Positions 1 through 7,602 of a stretch of DNA of 64,000 nt are shown in pieces. The notes beneath the pieces were generated by a model. It made no database searches. It saw only the letters and a list, made by a program, of their open reading frames with translations, and was not told the origin of the DNA. The position numbers and the translations under genes were made by a program. How positions within the stretch are numbered: position 1 is the stretch's first letter; every line of letters starts with the position of its first letter. This DNA is from an uncultured Candidatus Poseidoniales archaeon. GTDB taxonomy: Archaea > Thermoplasmatota > Poseidoniia > Poseidoniales > Poseidoniaceae. Location: positions 1-64,000 of the forward strand of contig CAJJAV010000020.1 in assembly GCA_905182125.1 (NCBI GenBank), in the 5' to 3' direction.

Positions 1-104
1 TAAAGTTTTTGTATCAACTATTAATCATTTGTCCCGACACAAGTCGTAACATGAAATTCACATATAGAGGAAAACTTATTATAACCTAAATCGAAAGGGA
101 TATT

Positions 105-680
105 GTGCAAAAGTTGTTCTTTGTGTGCCTGATGTTTATCTCTTCTTCAACGGCAGGATGTATTTCTTTCGATGATGAGTGGTCAGAAGGACCAGATCTT
201 CTTTGGATAGAGTTAATTTACACTCAAGAGACGGTTAATCCTGTTGAGAAAACTAGTGGGTACATGACATTAGATACTTATGACTGTTGGGATAAAATGA
301 GAGATGGAAACGAAATTTTTCATCACGATCCATCACGTTTCTCCGATGCCAAAGTTGTAATCATTGAACATCATCCTCAATTTTCTGCATCTCACCATGA
401 TACCATTTATTGGACATTTTCAAGTTACGAATTCGACTTTCAATGGAATAGTTCAATTTCAAATCTAACAGCATTATTTAATGGATCTAATGAGAATGTT
501 TCTGTCAATGGGCAGTCATTGAATGAATCTAATGCGATGACTTATTCAGAATTAATTGAAGACAGTTTCATCTGGAGGAAAAATGGGGATACTTTCAATG
601 AAGATGTCTATCACAACATTACCATTACAAATCATGGTGAGCTTAAATCATTCAACAAGCCTAAAGTCGATTGCGATTGA
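105..680 (+). CDS. Hypothetical secreted lipoprotein
   Basis: A 191-aa protein starting with GTG. A purine-rich stretch (AAAGGGA) lies just upstream, and an AT-rich TATA-like stretch near 76-84 would give a leaderless or very short leader. The N-terminus is a short hydrophobic signal ending in a lipobox-like STAGC, so export and lipid anchoring through Cys19 is likely. The mature part is acidic and aromatic, with several N-glycosylation sequons (for example NSS, NLT, NGS, NVS, NIT), as expected of an archaeal surface protein. No family is recognised. The region is much more AT-rich than the chromosome right of tRNA-Tyr, consistent with belonging to the accessory element. It converges on the Rep/wHTH genes, 14 bp apart. 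Confidence 0.7.
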   Translation: MQKLFFVCLMFISSSTAGCISFDDEWSEGPDLLWIELIYTQETVNPVEKTSGYMTLDTYDCWDKMRDGNEIFHHDPSRFSDAKVVIIEHHPQFSASHHDTIYWTFSSYEFDFQWNSSISNLTALFNGSNENVSVNGQSLNESNAMTYSELIEDSFIWRKNGDTFNEDVYHNITITNHGELKSFNKPKVDCD

Positions 681-694
681 AGGATTTAAAACTC

Positions 695-910
695 TCAATC
701 AACTTTTTTGATTGACCAAAGGGTTGGATTGTTGGCTTTCTTTCCACCTTCTTGATTGATGACGAAGCCCATTCCTTTCAGCACCGTCAAATGTTGTGTA
801 ACTTCCCTCTGGTTCAAATCCAATTGTTCGGACAGGCTTGCTGCTGATATTGGATCTGGGTGAACTACGAGGAAGTAGAACACTCTGAGTCGGTCTGATT
901 TCCTGCTCAA
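695..910 (-). CDS. Winged-helix DNA-binding protein nested in the rep 3' end
   Basis: A 71-aa reading frame from a TTG codon. It is preceded by a strong Shine-Dalgarno (GGAGGAGGT, 4 nt before TTG) and ends at 695. The product is a compact winged helix-turn-helix of ArsR/MarR type: a helix with RLRVFYFLVV, the HTH around SAASLSEQLDLNQREVTQHL, and a wing with a GGKKANN turn. The frame lies entirely inside the 3' coding region of the Rep gene, in a different frame. It can be extended upstream to 1147, but that extension looks non-coding. The role is inferred: an autoregulator or copy-number regulator of the element. The alternative is that a single-base error has split a Rep-wHTH fusion. Confidence 0.65.
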   Translation of the reverse strand: MSRKSDRLRVFYFLVVHPDPISAASLSEQLDLNQREVTQHLTVLKGMGFVINQEGGKKANNPTLWSIKKVD

Positions 911-2186
911 TCCGACCTCCTCCTGAGCAGTTGTTGCTGTTTGCCGGGCCCTGGCGGGCAGGGTTGCACCCTGCACCCGCATTGGCTCCTGTAACATCTG
1001 AAGATGTTCCATGTTCCAAGGTTGCAGGTAATAATGGTGCAACCGACTTTGGAACATCACCTCCTGGGTTCCAATCCTTGCGGTTGATCGTCTGGAATTC
1101 CCCATTTGGAGAACGCAAGTCTGGCATATCATTGTAGTCCAATACACCTGTTATTCGGGATATGAATGCAGGGTCTGGAACTTCTATCGCTTCAGTCCTG
1201 TCGTTGCCATCTTTATCCTTGACAGTTATGTACTCTGTTTTCGTACATAAGTCGCCAACATCGTAATTGGTAGTGATGAAAACATAATCCCATTCCGCAA
1301 CTATGTAGCCGCCTTTGATTTGACCTTGGAACTGGTAGATGTCGAGGATTCTAAGCAGTTTAGACCGAGTTATGGCGTTCGGAGTATAGTCATCCAGTAA
1401 GAGGATCTTCTCACCATTGTATCCATCAAACCAGAGATTTTTATTCTCGAAATCAAGTGAAAAAATTTCGTCAGAATTCAGACCGATTTGCTTGCTGAAT
1501 AGATGCCTAGCTTCCCATGATTTACCTGTTCCAGTACCTCCTGTGAAGATGAATACCTTCCCGAGTCTAGTCTCCTTCGATTCGGACATTTTCTTTCTGA
1601 ACATAATGTCCTTGATTCCTCTTCCAGTTCTTGCCATAACCGTAGGAAATCGTTGATCCAACTCACGAAGGGTTGCACCATTCTCAACTGCTCTGGTAGC
1701 CTCCCTCAAATCGGAACGTTCACCTTTCTTCACCAACCCATCTTTGTTGATCCAAATTGGTTTTGGGCTCAGAGTGATATTCATCTTAGTCTCGCCATTT
1801 GGATAATTCCATTCACCTGTTGTCTTGGTACAATAAGCCACATTCTGCGCTGCCTTCCCTCTTGCATTTTGCACATTAAAGGTGAAAGGTGTGTGCTCTC
1901 TGATGAGGTTGTTGAAGGTGGACCTTCTCTTCTTTGTCGTGAGTTGAAAATACCCTTGGAGATGCATTGTGCCTCCTTCACCAATTTCAACTTGCATTAC
2001 GGCTGAATTGATTGAACATGCTTCAATAACTGTTGTTGAGGTGAGGATACTAATTGCGGCATTGAAGTCCTCTAGAGTAGGCTCTATGCCCTTCTCTTCT
2101 TTCAATTCCTTTGTGAACTCCTTGAGGTATCCCGTGACGGCGAAGTTCTTCACAGGATTGTCCTTAACCTGCTCTTCTGCCATCAT
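699..2186 (-). CDS. rep: CRESS-DNA-virus-type Rep: HUH endonuclease plus SF3 helicase
   Basis: A 495-aa rolling-circle replication initiator. The N-terminal HUH nuclease shows motif I-like FAVTGY (15-20), motif II HLQG (75-78) and motif III YCTK (118-121, catalytic Tyr118 and Lys121). The last is preceded by NARGKAAQNVA, matching the usual CRESS spacing. The superfamily 3 helicase follows with Walker A GGTGTGKS (216-223), the DGYNGEK stretch, Walker B ILLLDDY (261-267) and motif C FITTN (303-307). The tail after about 350 is Pro/Gly/Asn-rich and probably disordered. Two adjacent ATGs follow GGAGGG; the second (2183) has better spacing. Such Reps are typical of eukaryotic CRESS viruses and some bacterial plasmids. 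Finding one in an archaeal chromosome next to a tRNA points to an integrated rolling-circle replicon. The last 212 nt overlap a wHTH gene in another frame. Confidence 0.9.
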   Translation of the reverse strand: MMAEEQVKDNPVKNFAVTGYLKEFTKELKEEKGIEPTLEDFNAAISILTSTTVIEACSINSAVMQVEIGEGGTMHLQGYFQLTTKKRRSTFNNLIREHTPFTFNVQNARGKAAQNVAYCTKTTGEWNYPNGETKMNITLSPKPIWINKDGLVKKGERSDLREATRAVENGATLRELDQRFPTVMARTGRGIKDIMFRKKMSESKETRLGKVFIFTGGTGTGKSWEARHLFSKQIGLNSDEIFSLDFENKNLWFDGYNGEKILLLDDYTPNAITRSKLLRILDIYQFQGQIKGGYIVAEWDYVFITTNYDVGDLCTKTEYITVKDKDGNDRTEAIEVPDPAFISRITGVLDYNDMPDLRSPNGEFQTINRKDWNPGGDVPKSVAPLLPATLEHGTSSDVTGANAGAGCNPARQGPANSNNCSGGGRIEQEIRPTQSVLLPRSSPRSNISSKPVRTIGFEPEGSYTTFDGAERNGLRHQSRRWKESQQSNPLVNQKS

Positions 2187-2362
2187 CGACCCTCCAAAAT
2201 AGATGTAACCTTACAGCCATTCTCATCCTTACAATCCAACCACTTTCTCGCCTTTCGGTGATAGTACTGTAGTGTCTTGATAGTAGTCCCATTCAAGCCC
2301 TTCGTGAACTTCCAGCGATGAAGGGTAGACCTCCTCTTGAATGGATTTGAAAATCGCTTCAT
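2183..2362 (-). CDS. Small basic protein upstream of rep
   Basis: A 59-aa very basic ORF (MKRFSNPFKRRSTLHRWK start). Its ATG overlaps the stop of the preceding 73-aa ORF by one base (TGATG), and its TGA overlaps the rep start. That chaining supports a translationally coupled real gene. The middle could form a helix-turn-helix-like segment (NGTTIKTLQYYHRKARKW), so DNA binding is possible, but no family is recognised. A competing ORF in another frame (2229-2426) also looks protein-like; overlap geometry favours this one. Confidence is moderate. Confidence 0.45.
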   Translation of the reverse strand: MKRFSNPFKRRSTLHRWKFTKGLNGTTIKTLQYYHRKARKWLDCKDENGCKVTSILEGR

Positions 2363-2583
2363 CAAAACCACCCCTGCTCATATCCACATCGATAGCACCA
2401 GTAGGAGAAGTGCTTGTATTCATCATTCCATTTCCTTGCTAGTCGAACTCGGTAATTCCTACCATTAGATCTGAACCAACATTTTCCTGTCGGGCAAGGT
2501 GGGAAAGCGATGATTCTCCCATCTCGAACCACTGCACCCATCTTCTGATGCCATTCGACATCGTACGGAACATCATCGTTCAT
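2362..2583 (-). CDS. Small zinc-ribbon protein
   Basis: A 73-aa ORF starting at ATG 2583 behind a strong Shine-Dalgarno (GGAGGTGG). It carries CPTGKC and, about 30 residues later, CYRC, which is a plausible zinc-ribbon CX4C/CX2C pair. The start overlaps the stop of the upstream 55-aa ORF as ATGA. Small zinc-binding proteins are common in archaeal viruses and plasmids as DNA-binding regulators; the function here is not known. It sits in the minus-strand chain leading into rep. Confidence 0.6.
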   Translation of the reverse strand: MNDDVPYDVEWHQKMGAVVRDGRIIAFPPCPTGKCWFRSNGRNYRVRLARKWNDEYKHFSYWCYRCGYEQGWF

Positions 2584-2747
2584 TCTTCCACCTCCTCTGC
2601 GTGGAGATCACAGCCTGCGGGACTGCCGTAAATGTAGTAATTACATGGGCAGGCATCACAGCATTCTAAACACCAGTAGCATCCACAAGAATACTCAGTC
2701 CTGCTGAGATTACCACACGAAGTGCACCGGATTACTTTGCTACTCAT
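2580..2747 (-). CDS. Very small Cys-rich zinc-binding protein
   Basis: A 55-aa ORF read directly from the sequence. ATG at 2747 follows GGAGGTGTGTGA and the TGA at 2580-2582 overlaps the next ATG. It has ten cysteines in 55 residues, arranged CTSC, CGCYWC, CC, CPC and a final GC, enough for two zinc sites. No family is recognised. Strong ribosome-binding sites and ATGA overlaps on both sides argue that it is expressed as part of a coupled operon with the neighbouring mini-genes and rep. Confidence 0.6.
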   Translation of the reverse strand: MSSKVIRCTSCGNLSRTEYSCGCYWCLECCDACPCNYYIYGSPAGCDLHAEEVEE

Positions 2748-2902
2748 TCACACACCTCCTTTGAAGGGTGCAATGGATAAGATGCCTCACAGTATGGACA
2801 GAAGAATGCTGCTACATCGAATCCCCAAATGGATTCACGTAGATCATCAACCATCGGTTTGCCACATCGGTAGCAATTGACACGGATTTCGATGGTGTTC
2901 AA
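2744..2902 (-). CDS. Small zinc-ribbon protein (TTG start)
   Basis: A 52-aa ORF beginning at a TTG (2902) preceded by GGAGGTGA at 3-nt spacing. Two CXXC knuckles (CYRC at 10-13 and CPYC at 35-38) about 22 residues apart make a classic rubredoxin-like zinc ribbon. Its stop overlaps the ATG of the following Cys-rich ORF (ATGA). Its TTG also overlaps the stop of the reading frame that enters tRNA-Tyr. The function is unknown; it belongs to the accessory element's minus-strand operon. Confidence 0.55.
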   Translation of the reverse strand: MNTIEIRVNCYRCGKPMVDDLRESIWGFDVAAFFCPYCEASYPLHPSKEVCE

Positions 2903-3036
2903 ACCATCACCTCCAAGAAGGTCTTGAGAACTGACTTGGCGTTACGATTGTTACCTTCTTCCAAGTCCTTCAGAGATTGCTCGATATTCTTGAGCAAACG
3001 AGTGGTAAAGATGTCATCGACCAGTCTATCGTTTAT
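2899..3036 (-). pseudogene. 3' fragment of a gene abutting tRNA-Tyr
   Basis: An open frame of 45 codons ends in TGA at 2899-2901. Its product is a charged helical sequence (for example DDIFTTRLLKNIEQSLKDL) that looks like real protein. It has no convincing start codon: the frame stays open to the right, through the start of the tRNA gene. The simplest reading is the C-terminal end of a gene separated from its N-terminus by integration at the tRNA. The missing part would then sit at the other end of the element, outside the window. An unrecognised non-ATG start (CTG or TTG inside the frame) is the alternative. Confidence 0.35.
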
Positions 3037-3038
3037 GG

Positions 3039-3137
3039 TCCCCGCTCCCAGACTTGAACTGGGGACACCCTGATGTCTGCTGAGACGTTTGAATTAACAA
3101 CTACAGTCAGGTGCTCTACCAACTGAGCTAAGCGAGG
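3039..3137 (-). tRNA. tRNA-Tyr (GUA) with a 26-nt intron
   Basis: Complete cloverleaf on the minus strand. Acceptor CCTCGCT pairs with AGCGGGG (first pair C1-G72, the archaeal/eukaryal tRNA-Tyr identity). The D arm is GCTC/GAGC, the anticodon stem CCTGA/TCAGG, the T arm CCCAG TTCAAGT CTGGG and the discriminator A. The loop CT-GTA-G...A is interrupted after position 37 by 26 nt (3075-3100), the canonical archaeal intron site. CCA is not encoded. Its 3' end marks the right boundary of the accessory element, a typical attachment site. Confidence 0.95.
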
Positions 3138-3385
3138 TATTCCTTCGCACTTGGCTCCACTACTTAACCCTCATCAATCACAAGGAAGGCCGCATGCTGA
3201 GATGTTAAAGAAAAATCAAGGATTCACTGCAAGCCGATGCGTACCTTATCAAGGGTTGAGGTGCAATGGGACAACAGGTGCCTTGGTGTGCAAAAACGAC
3301 TCGCAAAAACGACCTCTCGAACCTCTCCAGAATGGTCGCGGTTAAGTAGGGAAAGAGTGGGCTCTAGGAATCAGGATGTGTAGGG
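3138..3385. promoter_or_regulatory. Divergent intergenic region with paired GGTTAAGTAG promoter cores
   Basis: The same 10-mer GGTTAAGTAG occurs on the minus strand at 3160-3169, about 25 nt before the tRNA-Tyr 5' end. It occurs again on the plus strand at 3340-3349, about 40 nt before the ftsZ ATG. Both positions fit an archaeal BRE/TATA element. A short tandem repeat, GCAAAAACGAC, occurs at 3290-3300 and 3303-3313. The 64-codon open frame here (3151-3345) has no ribosome-binding site and no protein-like features, so no gene is called. Confidence 0.5.
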
Positions 3386-4546
3386 ATGGGACCCACAGGT
3401 ACACCAAGTTCAGGAGCTGAGAATCGAGCCCTTGCCGATATGGTCAGCCAAATGGCCAAGGAATCGGTCCATCGCGGAGCTACTGCACTCCTCGACGATG
3501 AAGTTGAAACACTTGGCGTGCCAAATCCACGGATCCTTATCGTCGGTTGCGGAGGTTCAGGCAACAACACCCTCAACAGAATCACCCACCTTGGTGTCGA
3601 AGGCGCAGTCACCGTTGCCATCAACACAGACAAGCAACATTTGGATCACACACGGGCCTTGCAAAAACTCCTGGTCGGACGTCACATCACTCGAGGTCTC
3701 GGTGCTGGAGGTGACCCTTCAACCGGTCGTCGTTGTGCTGAAGCTGGACGTGAAATGATTCGACGAATTGTCACTGGCGCTGATCTCGTGTTCATTGCCA
3801 GCGGCCTTGGCGGCGGTTCTGGAACCGGCATTTGCCCCATTGTCGCTGAGGAAGCAAAAGCAGCAGGAGCCCTCGTTGTTGGCATCGTCACCACGCCCTT
3901 CCACGTCGAGCGCCGTCAACGCATGAGTCGAGCGCTCGAAGGGTTGGAGTCGCTCCGCCGAACCGCAGACGCGGTGTTGGTGCTTGACAACAATCGATTG
4001 TTGCATTATGTTCCCCACCTTCCACTTGATGAAGCGTTCTCGATCATGGACCAACTCGTTGCTGAAATCGTCAAGGGCATCGTAGAAACCATCACCTTGC
4101 CTTCCCTGATCAACCTCGACTTTGCTGACGTTCGAGCCATCATGGCCAACGGTGGCGTGACGATGATGCTCTATGGTGAATCAGACCGTGGTCCAGAAGA
4201 AGTGGTTCACGAAGCACTCAACCATCCATTGTTGGACGTCGATATTTCAGGCGCCACTGGCGTGCTGATCCACGTCACAGGTGGACGTTACATGACCCTC
4301 GATACCGCTTCACAAGTCGTTGATTTGTTGACTTCAAAAGTCAGCGAAGATGCAAACGTCATTTGGGGTGCTCGGCAAGACGTCGGCTTTGGTGACACCA
4401 TCAAGGTCATGGCCATCATCACAGGCGTGGGCGGCACAGATTTGCGGTCGCCACAAATGACGCCTGACGTGCTTGGCGATGCGTTGCGCTTGACTCAGAA
4501 TCAGAACCAAGCCAACGGCCCTCTCGGCTTTCAGCGCTTCGATTGA
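3386..4546 (+). CDS. ftsZ: Cell division GTPase FtsZ
   Basis: A 386-aa tubulin-fold GTPase that polymerises into the division ring. Visible motifs are the N-terminal nucleotide-binding loop GCGGSGNN (54-61), the tubulin signature GGGSGTG (142-148; Ser replaces the usual Thr in GGGTGTG) and the synergy/T7 loop NLDFADVR (243-250), whose acidic residues complete the neighbouring subunit's GTPase site. Length and order are normal for archaeal FtsZ, with a 48-residue N-terminal extension and no recognisable C-terminal anchor peptide. Whether it is FtsZ1 or FtsZ2 cannot be decided by eye. It stands alone in orientation, with its own TATA-like box about 40 nt upstream. Confidence 0.95.
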   Translation: MGPTGTPSSGAENRALADMVSQMAKESVHRGATALLDDEVETLGVPNPRILIVGCGGSGNNTLNRITHLGVEGAVTVAINTDKQHLDHTRALQKLLVGRHITRGLGAGGDPSTGRRCAEAGREMIRRIVTGADLVFIASGLGGGSGTGICPIVAEEAKAAGALVVGIVTTPFHVERRQRMSRALEGLESLRRTADAVLVLDNNRLLHYVPHLPLDEAFSIMDQLVAEIVKGIVETITLPSLINLDFADVRAIMANGGVTMMLYGESDRGPEEVVHEALNHPLLDVDISGATGVLIHVTGGRYMTLDTASQVVDLLTSKVSEDANVIWGARQDVGFGDTIKVMAIITGVGGTDLRSPQMTPDVLGDALRLTQNQNQANGPLGFQRFD

Positions 4547-4600
4547 GCGCCGCCTTTTCCCCCTTATTGCTCGGTACAACCGTTCGTAAGCGTAAAATGT

Positions 4601-5441
4601 GTGAGCCATCCCATCTCAACCATGCGAGTCAAAGCCTTTCTGTGCTTCTTGGTAATTGCACTGCTCATGACACCTGTTCAAGCCGGCGATGTCAGCGTCA
4701 TGCAACAGGAACCTGCAGAAGATCCTAAGCAACCCAACGCCAACAACACCACAATGTACCTCTGGGCCAACGGAATGTCGGCCTACTGGACCCATTTCAA
4801 CAACAACGACACCGAGTCGGTTGGAGAAAACGAATTGATGGAAGAAAAGGACAGCGGCGTCATCAACATCAAGTATCGTTTCACCATGGACCCACGCCTC
4901 GACAAGCGCCTTCAGATGACCGAAAGCGGCGAAATGCGTGGCAACTTCAATGTCTATTACAAGGCGACGTTGAAAACGGTGGCGGCGGCGATTGCAACAA
5001 CGATTGTGAATTGCTCAACATCACCGTGTACCGCGGCGCAAACAAGGTCTACCAGCACACCGAACAAGCTTGGCCTGCTGACAACTGGAAGAACATCGTG
5101 TTTTCTCACACCTTGACTGAAGAAGATGGCAACCTGCTCTGGGACGGCACCAACGACAACCCAATCATCGAAGTCACCATGAAAGTCAAAGGAAATTACC
5201 AAAAGCGTGGCTTTCTCGTTACGCAACTGGTGATCCTGCTGCATTTGGAATCAAACTCGGGGAAGAGGCTCGCCTCGAACTCCCTGTTGATGAATCAACT
5301 TGGGAAGAAGCATTCCAAGCCGGCGAAGACGACATGATGGATGACGAAGATGCACCTGGATTCAGCTTGGTTGTTGCTTCCGCTGCAATCGGAATGGCGA
5401 TGTTCATCAACGCTTCAAAGGACGAAGAGTCCGACGAGTGA
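4601..5441 (+). CDS. Secreted, C-terminally anchored hypothetical protein (two frameshifts)
   Basis: Three consecutive frames join into one protein. Frame 1 (from ATG 4601, or ATG 4622) gives a signal peptide (VKAFLCFLVIALLMTPVQAG) and an Asn-rich ectodomain. Frame 2 takes over near 4960-4985, giving VENGGGGDCNNDCELLNITV. Frame 3 takes over near 5205-5225 and ends with an acidic stretch, a transmembrane helix (FSLVVASAAIGMAMFI) and a KDEESDE tail at 5441. Continuity of composition across the joins suggests one ~280-aa cell-surface protein broken by two single-base indels. These may be sequencing errors or real mutations. No family is recognised. It converges on hisS with 1 bp between stops. 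Confidence 0.6.
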
Positions 5442-5442
5442 A

Positions 5443-6792
5443 TCACGAGCGCATGGCTGCGATAGCGGCATGCAACGCTTCTGCATTGAGCGCAACAGCT
5501 TGTTGCTCACCACTGACGAGCGACTTCAGCATGGCCTGACCGCTTTCTAAATCGTTTGGACCAACAACAATGGTGAACGCTGCGCCGGTTGAATTGGCCC
5601 ACTTCATGGCCTTGCCGATTTTTCTGCCACGCAGTTCGAGATCGACGCGCTCGCCAGCGTTTCGCAAGGCGGCGACAATGGGCAACACGTGGTTGGAATT
5701 GATGCCGAACGGAATCACGGCGATGGTACCGAGTGGATCCCGTTCACCGGGCACCACTTCGTCTCGACCCGCCGCTTCTGCTTGAGCCTCAAGAGCCAGC
5801 AGCACGCGGTCGAACCCGAGGCCAAAGCCACAGCTCGGATCGAGGTCTGGAAGGCCAAACAAGTGCAGGAGTTTGTAGGAACCGCCGCCGAGGACTTGGC
5901 CCTCGCCACCCATTTCTGGCACCTTGACTTCGAACACCATACCGGTGTAGTAATCCAAGCCTCGGGCCACCGTCAGGTCAACCGCCAACGATGGCGGCGT
6001 GGGCGCAAGGTGTGCCAAGGCATCGAGCGTTGTTTGCAGTTCGTCCAGTGCCTCAAGTGAAACACCAGCAAGCGATGCAAGGATCGCACGTGCGGGTCCA
6101 AGTGTTTCTGCTCCACCCTCGAGGTCAGCAAGAGCTCGAAGCGGGGCTGCGTTGGTAGGATCAAGGCCGTTGGATTCGAACAGGTTCGCTAATCCAGCAT
6201 CATCGCCTTTGTCTAAGAAGCGCATAGCGCTGGCGACCGGTGGTTCAGTAGCGCCTTCTGGTGCTTCAGCAGACAAACCAAGTCCAGTCAATGCACCCTT
6301 CAGGATGCCAACGTGACCAATCCGGAGTTCCCAGTTCTCTAAGCCACAAGCATCGAGCATGTCGATGGCGAGGGCGATGACTTCTGCTTCTGCAAGTGGA
6401 CCTGTTGCGCCAATGAGTTCGACGCCGTATTGGAAGAATTCTCGATAGCGCCCTTTCTTGAACTCCTCATACCGGTAGCATTGACCGTAATAGGAAAGAC
6501 GCAGGGGTTTGGTGTCGTTGCGCATTTCTTCAGCGATCATGCGCATGACTGGAGCGGTGAGTTCGGGACGCAGCGTCAATGGTCGCCCGCCTTTATCCTC
6601 AAAGGCATAGAGCTGACTCACCACGCCTGGACCAGATTTGGCGGTGAACAAATCCAACGATTCGAACACGGGTGTTTGAACCCGCTTGAAGCCGTGACGG
6701 CGTGCCCGCTCTTCCAAGAGGTGCTCAAACGCAAGACGACGCGCCATCACCGGTGGTGTGAAGTCACGAGTACCACGTGGGCGTTGCACCAT
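5443..6792 (-). CDS. hisS: Histidyl-tRNA synthetase
   Basis: A 449-aa class II aminoacyl-tRNA synthetase that charges tRNA-His. The N-terminal PRGTRDF motif, motif 2 around QCYRYEEFKKGRYREFFQYG, the HisA motif ARGLDYYTGMVFEV and a motif 3-like GFGLGFDRVL are all present. The C-terminal anticodon-binding domain has the usual IPFG start. Length is normal. The start is ATG 6792 (MVQRPRGTRDF). It is the last gene of a minus-strand run with the membrane protein at 6856 upstream, separated by about 60 bp. Confidence 0.95.
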   Translation of the reverse strand: MVQRPRGTRDFTPPVMARRLAFEHLLEERARRHGFKRVQTPVFESLDLFTAKSGPGVVSQLYAFEDKGGRPLTLRPELTAPVMRMIAEEMRNDTKPLRLSYYGQCYRYEEFKKGRYREFFQYGVELIGATGPLAEAEVIALAIDMLDACGLENWELRIGHVGILKGALTGLGLSAEAPEGATEPPVASAMRFLDKGDDAGLANLFESNGLDPTNAAPLRALADLEGGAETLGPARAILASLAGVSLEALDELQTTLDALAHLAPTPPSLAVDLTVARGLDYYTGMVFEVKVPEMGGEGQVLGGGSYKLLHLFGLPDLDPSCGFGLGFDRVLLALEAQAEAAGRDEVVPGERDPLGTIAVIPFGINSNHVLPIVAALRNAGERVDLELRGRKIGKAMKWANSTGAAFTIVVGPNDLESGQAMLKSLVSGEQQAVALNAEALHAAIAAMRS

Positions 6793-6855
6793 GCTTCATT
6801 CCACTCGCTAACCGTTCATGACCTCTTCGCCTTGAAAGAGGGCGAAACAGCGGGT

Positions 6856-7584
6856 TCATTCCTCTTCATCAGAAACGGTGGTCCACTGAACATCCCATGC
6901 ATCCTCTGCGAGGTTGTCACTTGGGTCCCATTGAACCACATCGTCTGGGTCGACGCTCATCAGCGGCTCTGCACTCGTGAGCACCTCGAGGTCAGGCGCT
7001 TCAGGCAAGTCAGGGTGTGGCACTTCTTCGATGGATTCTGCACTGGCGAGTTGCTCGAGTTTCTCGACCAGCGCCCAATCAGGCTCCGTGGCCTTCGACT
7101 CGGACGGTGCTACAACACCGATGTCTTGGCGTACCTGAATCGGTGAGGCCGCAAGCAAGAGGTCGAGGTCGTCCTCGATCACAAGATCTGATGGTTCAAG
7201 GCTCGTGCCTTCAGTTGGCGCAGGCTGTGAATCATCGAAGGTTTGTATTTGCTGAGCGGCCTCGAAGACCGGCGTTGGAACGGTATCAAATGCTTCCAAA
7301 GCATTGCTCAAAGCGCCTGGAGAAGGTGGTTGAGCGTGTTCATGCTGGTCTGCTTTCTTTCTCAAATACAGAGCCTGCTCCTCCATTTTTGCTTTTTCTG
7401 CAGCCATTTGAGCCTCGACAGAACGCCACATTTGTTGCTCTTCGGTCTTCTTTTCAAGTTCCAGTTCTCGTGCTAATTGGAGATCACTGGGTTGGTCGTA
7501 GCGGCGCCAAAACCACCACACAACCACGATGAAGAAAGCCGAGACAAGGAATCCTGTCACAAGCGTTTGAACTAGGTCTTCCAA
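6856..7584 (-). CDS. Single-pass membrane protein with acidic, disordered cytoplasmic region
   Basis: A 242-aa protein with one N-terminal transmembrane helix (about residues 9-27, VTGFLVSAFFIVVVWWFW) and a basic stop-transfer RRY. A Glu/Lys/Gln-rich coiled coil follows (about 36-80). The rest is long, strongly acidic, Pro/Ser/Asp-rich and probably disordered, ending DEEE. No family is recognised. It lies 18 bp downstream of the NSS symporter gene on the same strand, so it may be an accessory or scaffold subunit co-expressed with it; this is inference from position only. Confidence 0.7.
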   Translation of the reverse strand: MEDLVQTLVTGFLVSAFFIVVVWWFWRRYDQPSDLQLARELELEKKTEEQQMWRSVEAQMAAEKAKMEEQALYLRKKADQHEHAQPPSPGALSNALEAFDTVPTPVFEAAQQIQTFDDSQPAPTEGTSLEPSDLVIEDDLDLLLAASPIQVRQDIGVVAPSESKATEPDWALVEKLEQLASAESIEEVPHPDLPEAPDLEVLTSAEPLMSVDPDDVVQWDPSDNLAEDAWDVQWTTVSDEEE

Positions 7585-7602
7585 CCGCTCACTTCCTGTT
7601 CA

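Noticed and set aside
2229-2426. A 65-aa minus-strand ORF overlapping the 73-aa and 59-aa mini-genes
   Set aside because: It is protein-like, but overlaps neighbours by more than the ATGA-type junctions used throughout this chain; kept only as an alternative to 2183-2362.
3151-3345. A 64-codon plus-strand ORF between tRNA-Tyr and ftsZ
   Set aside because: No ribosome-binding site and no protein-like pattern; it overlaps both proposed promoter cores.
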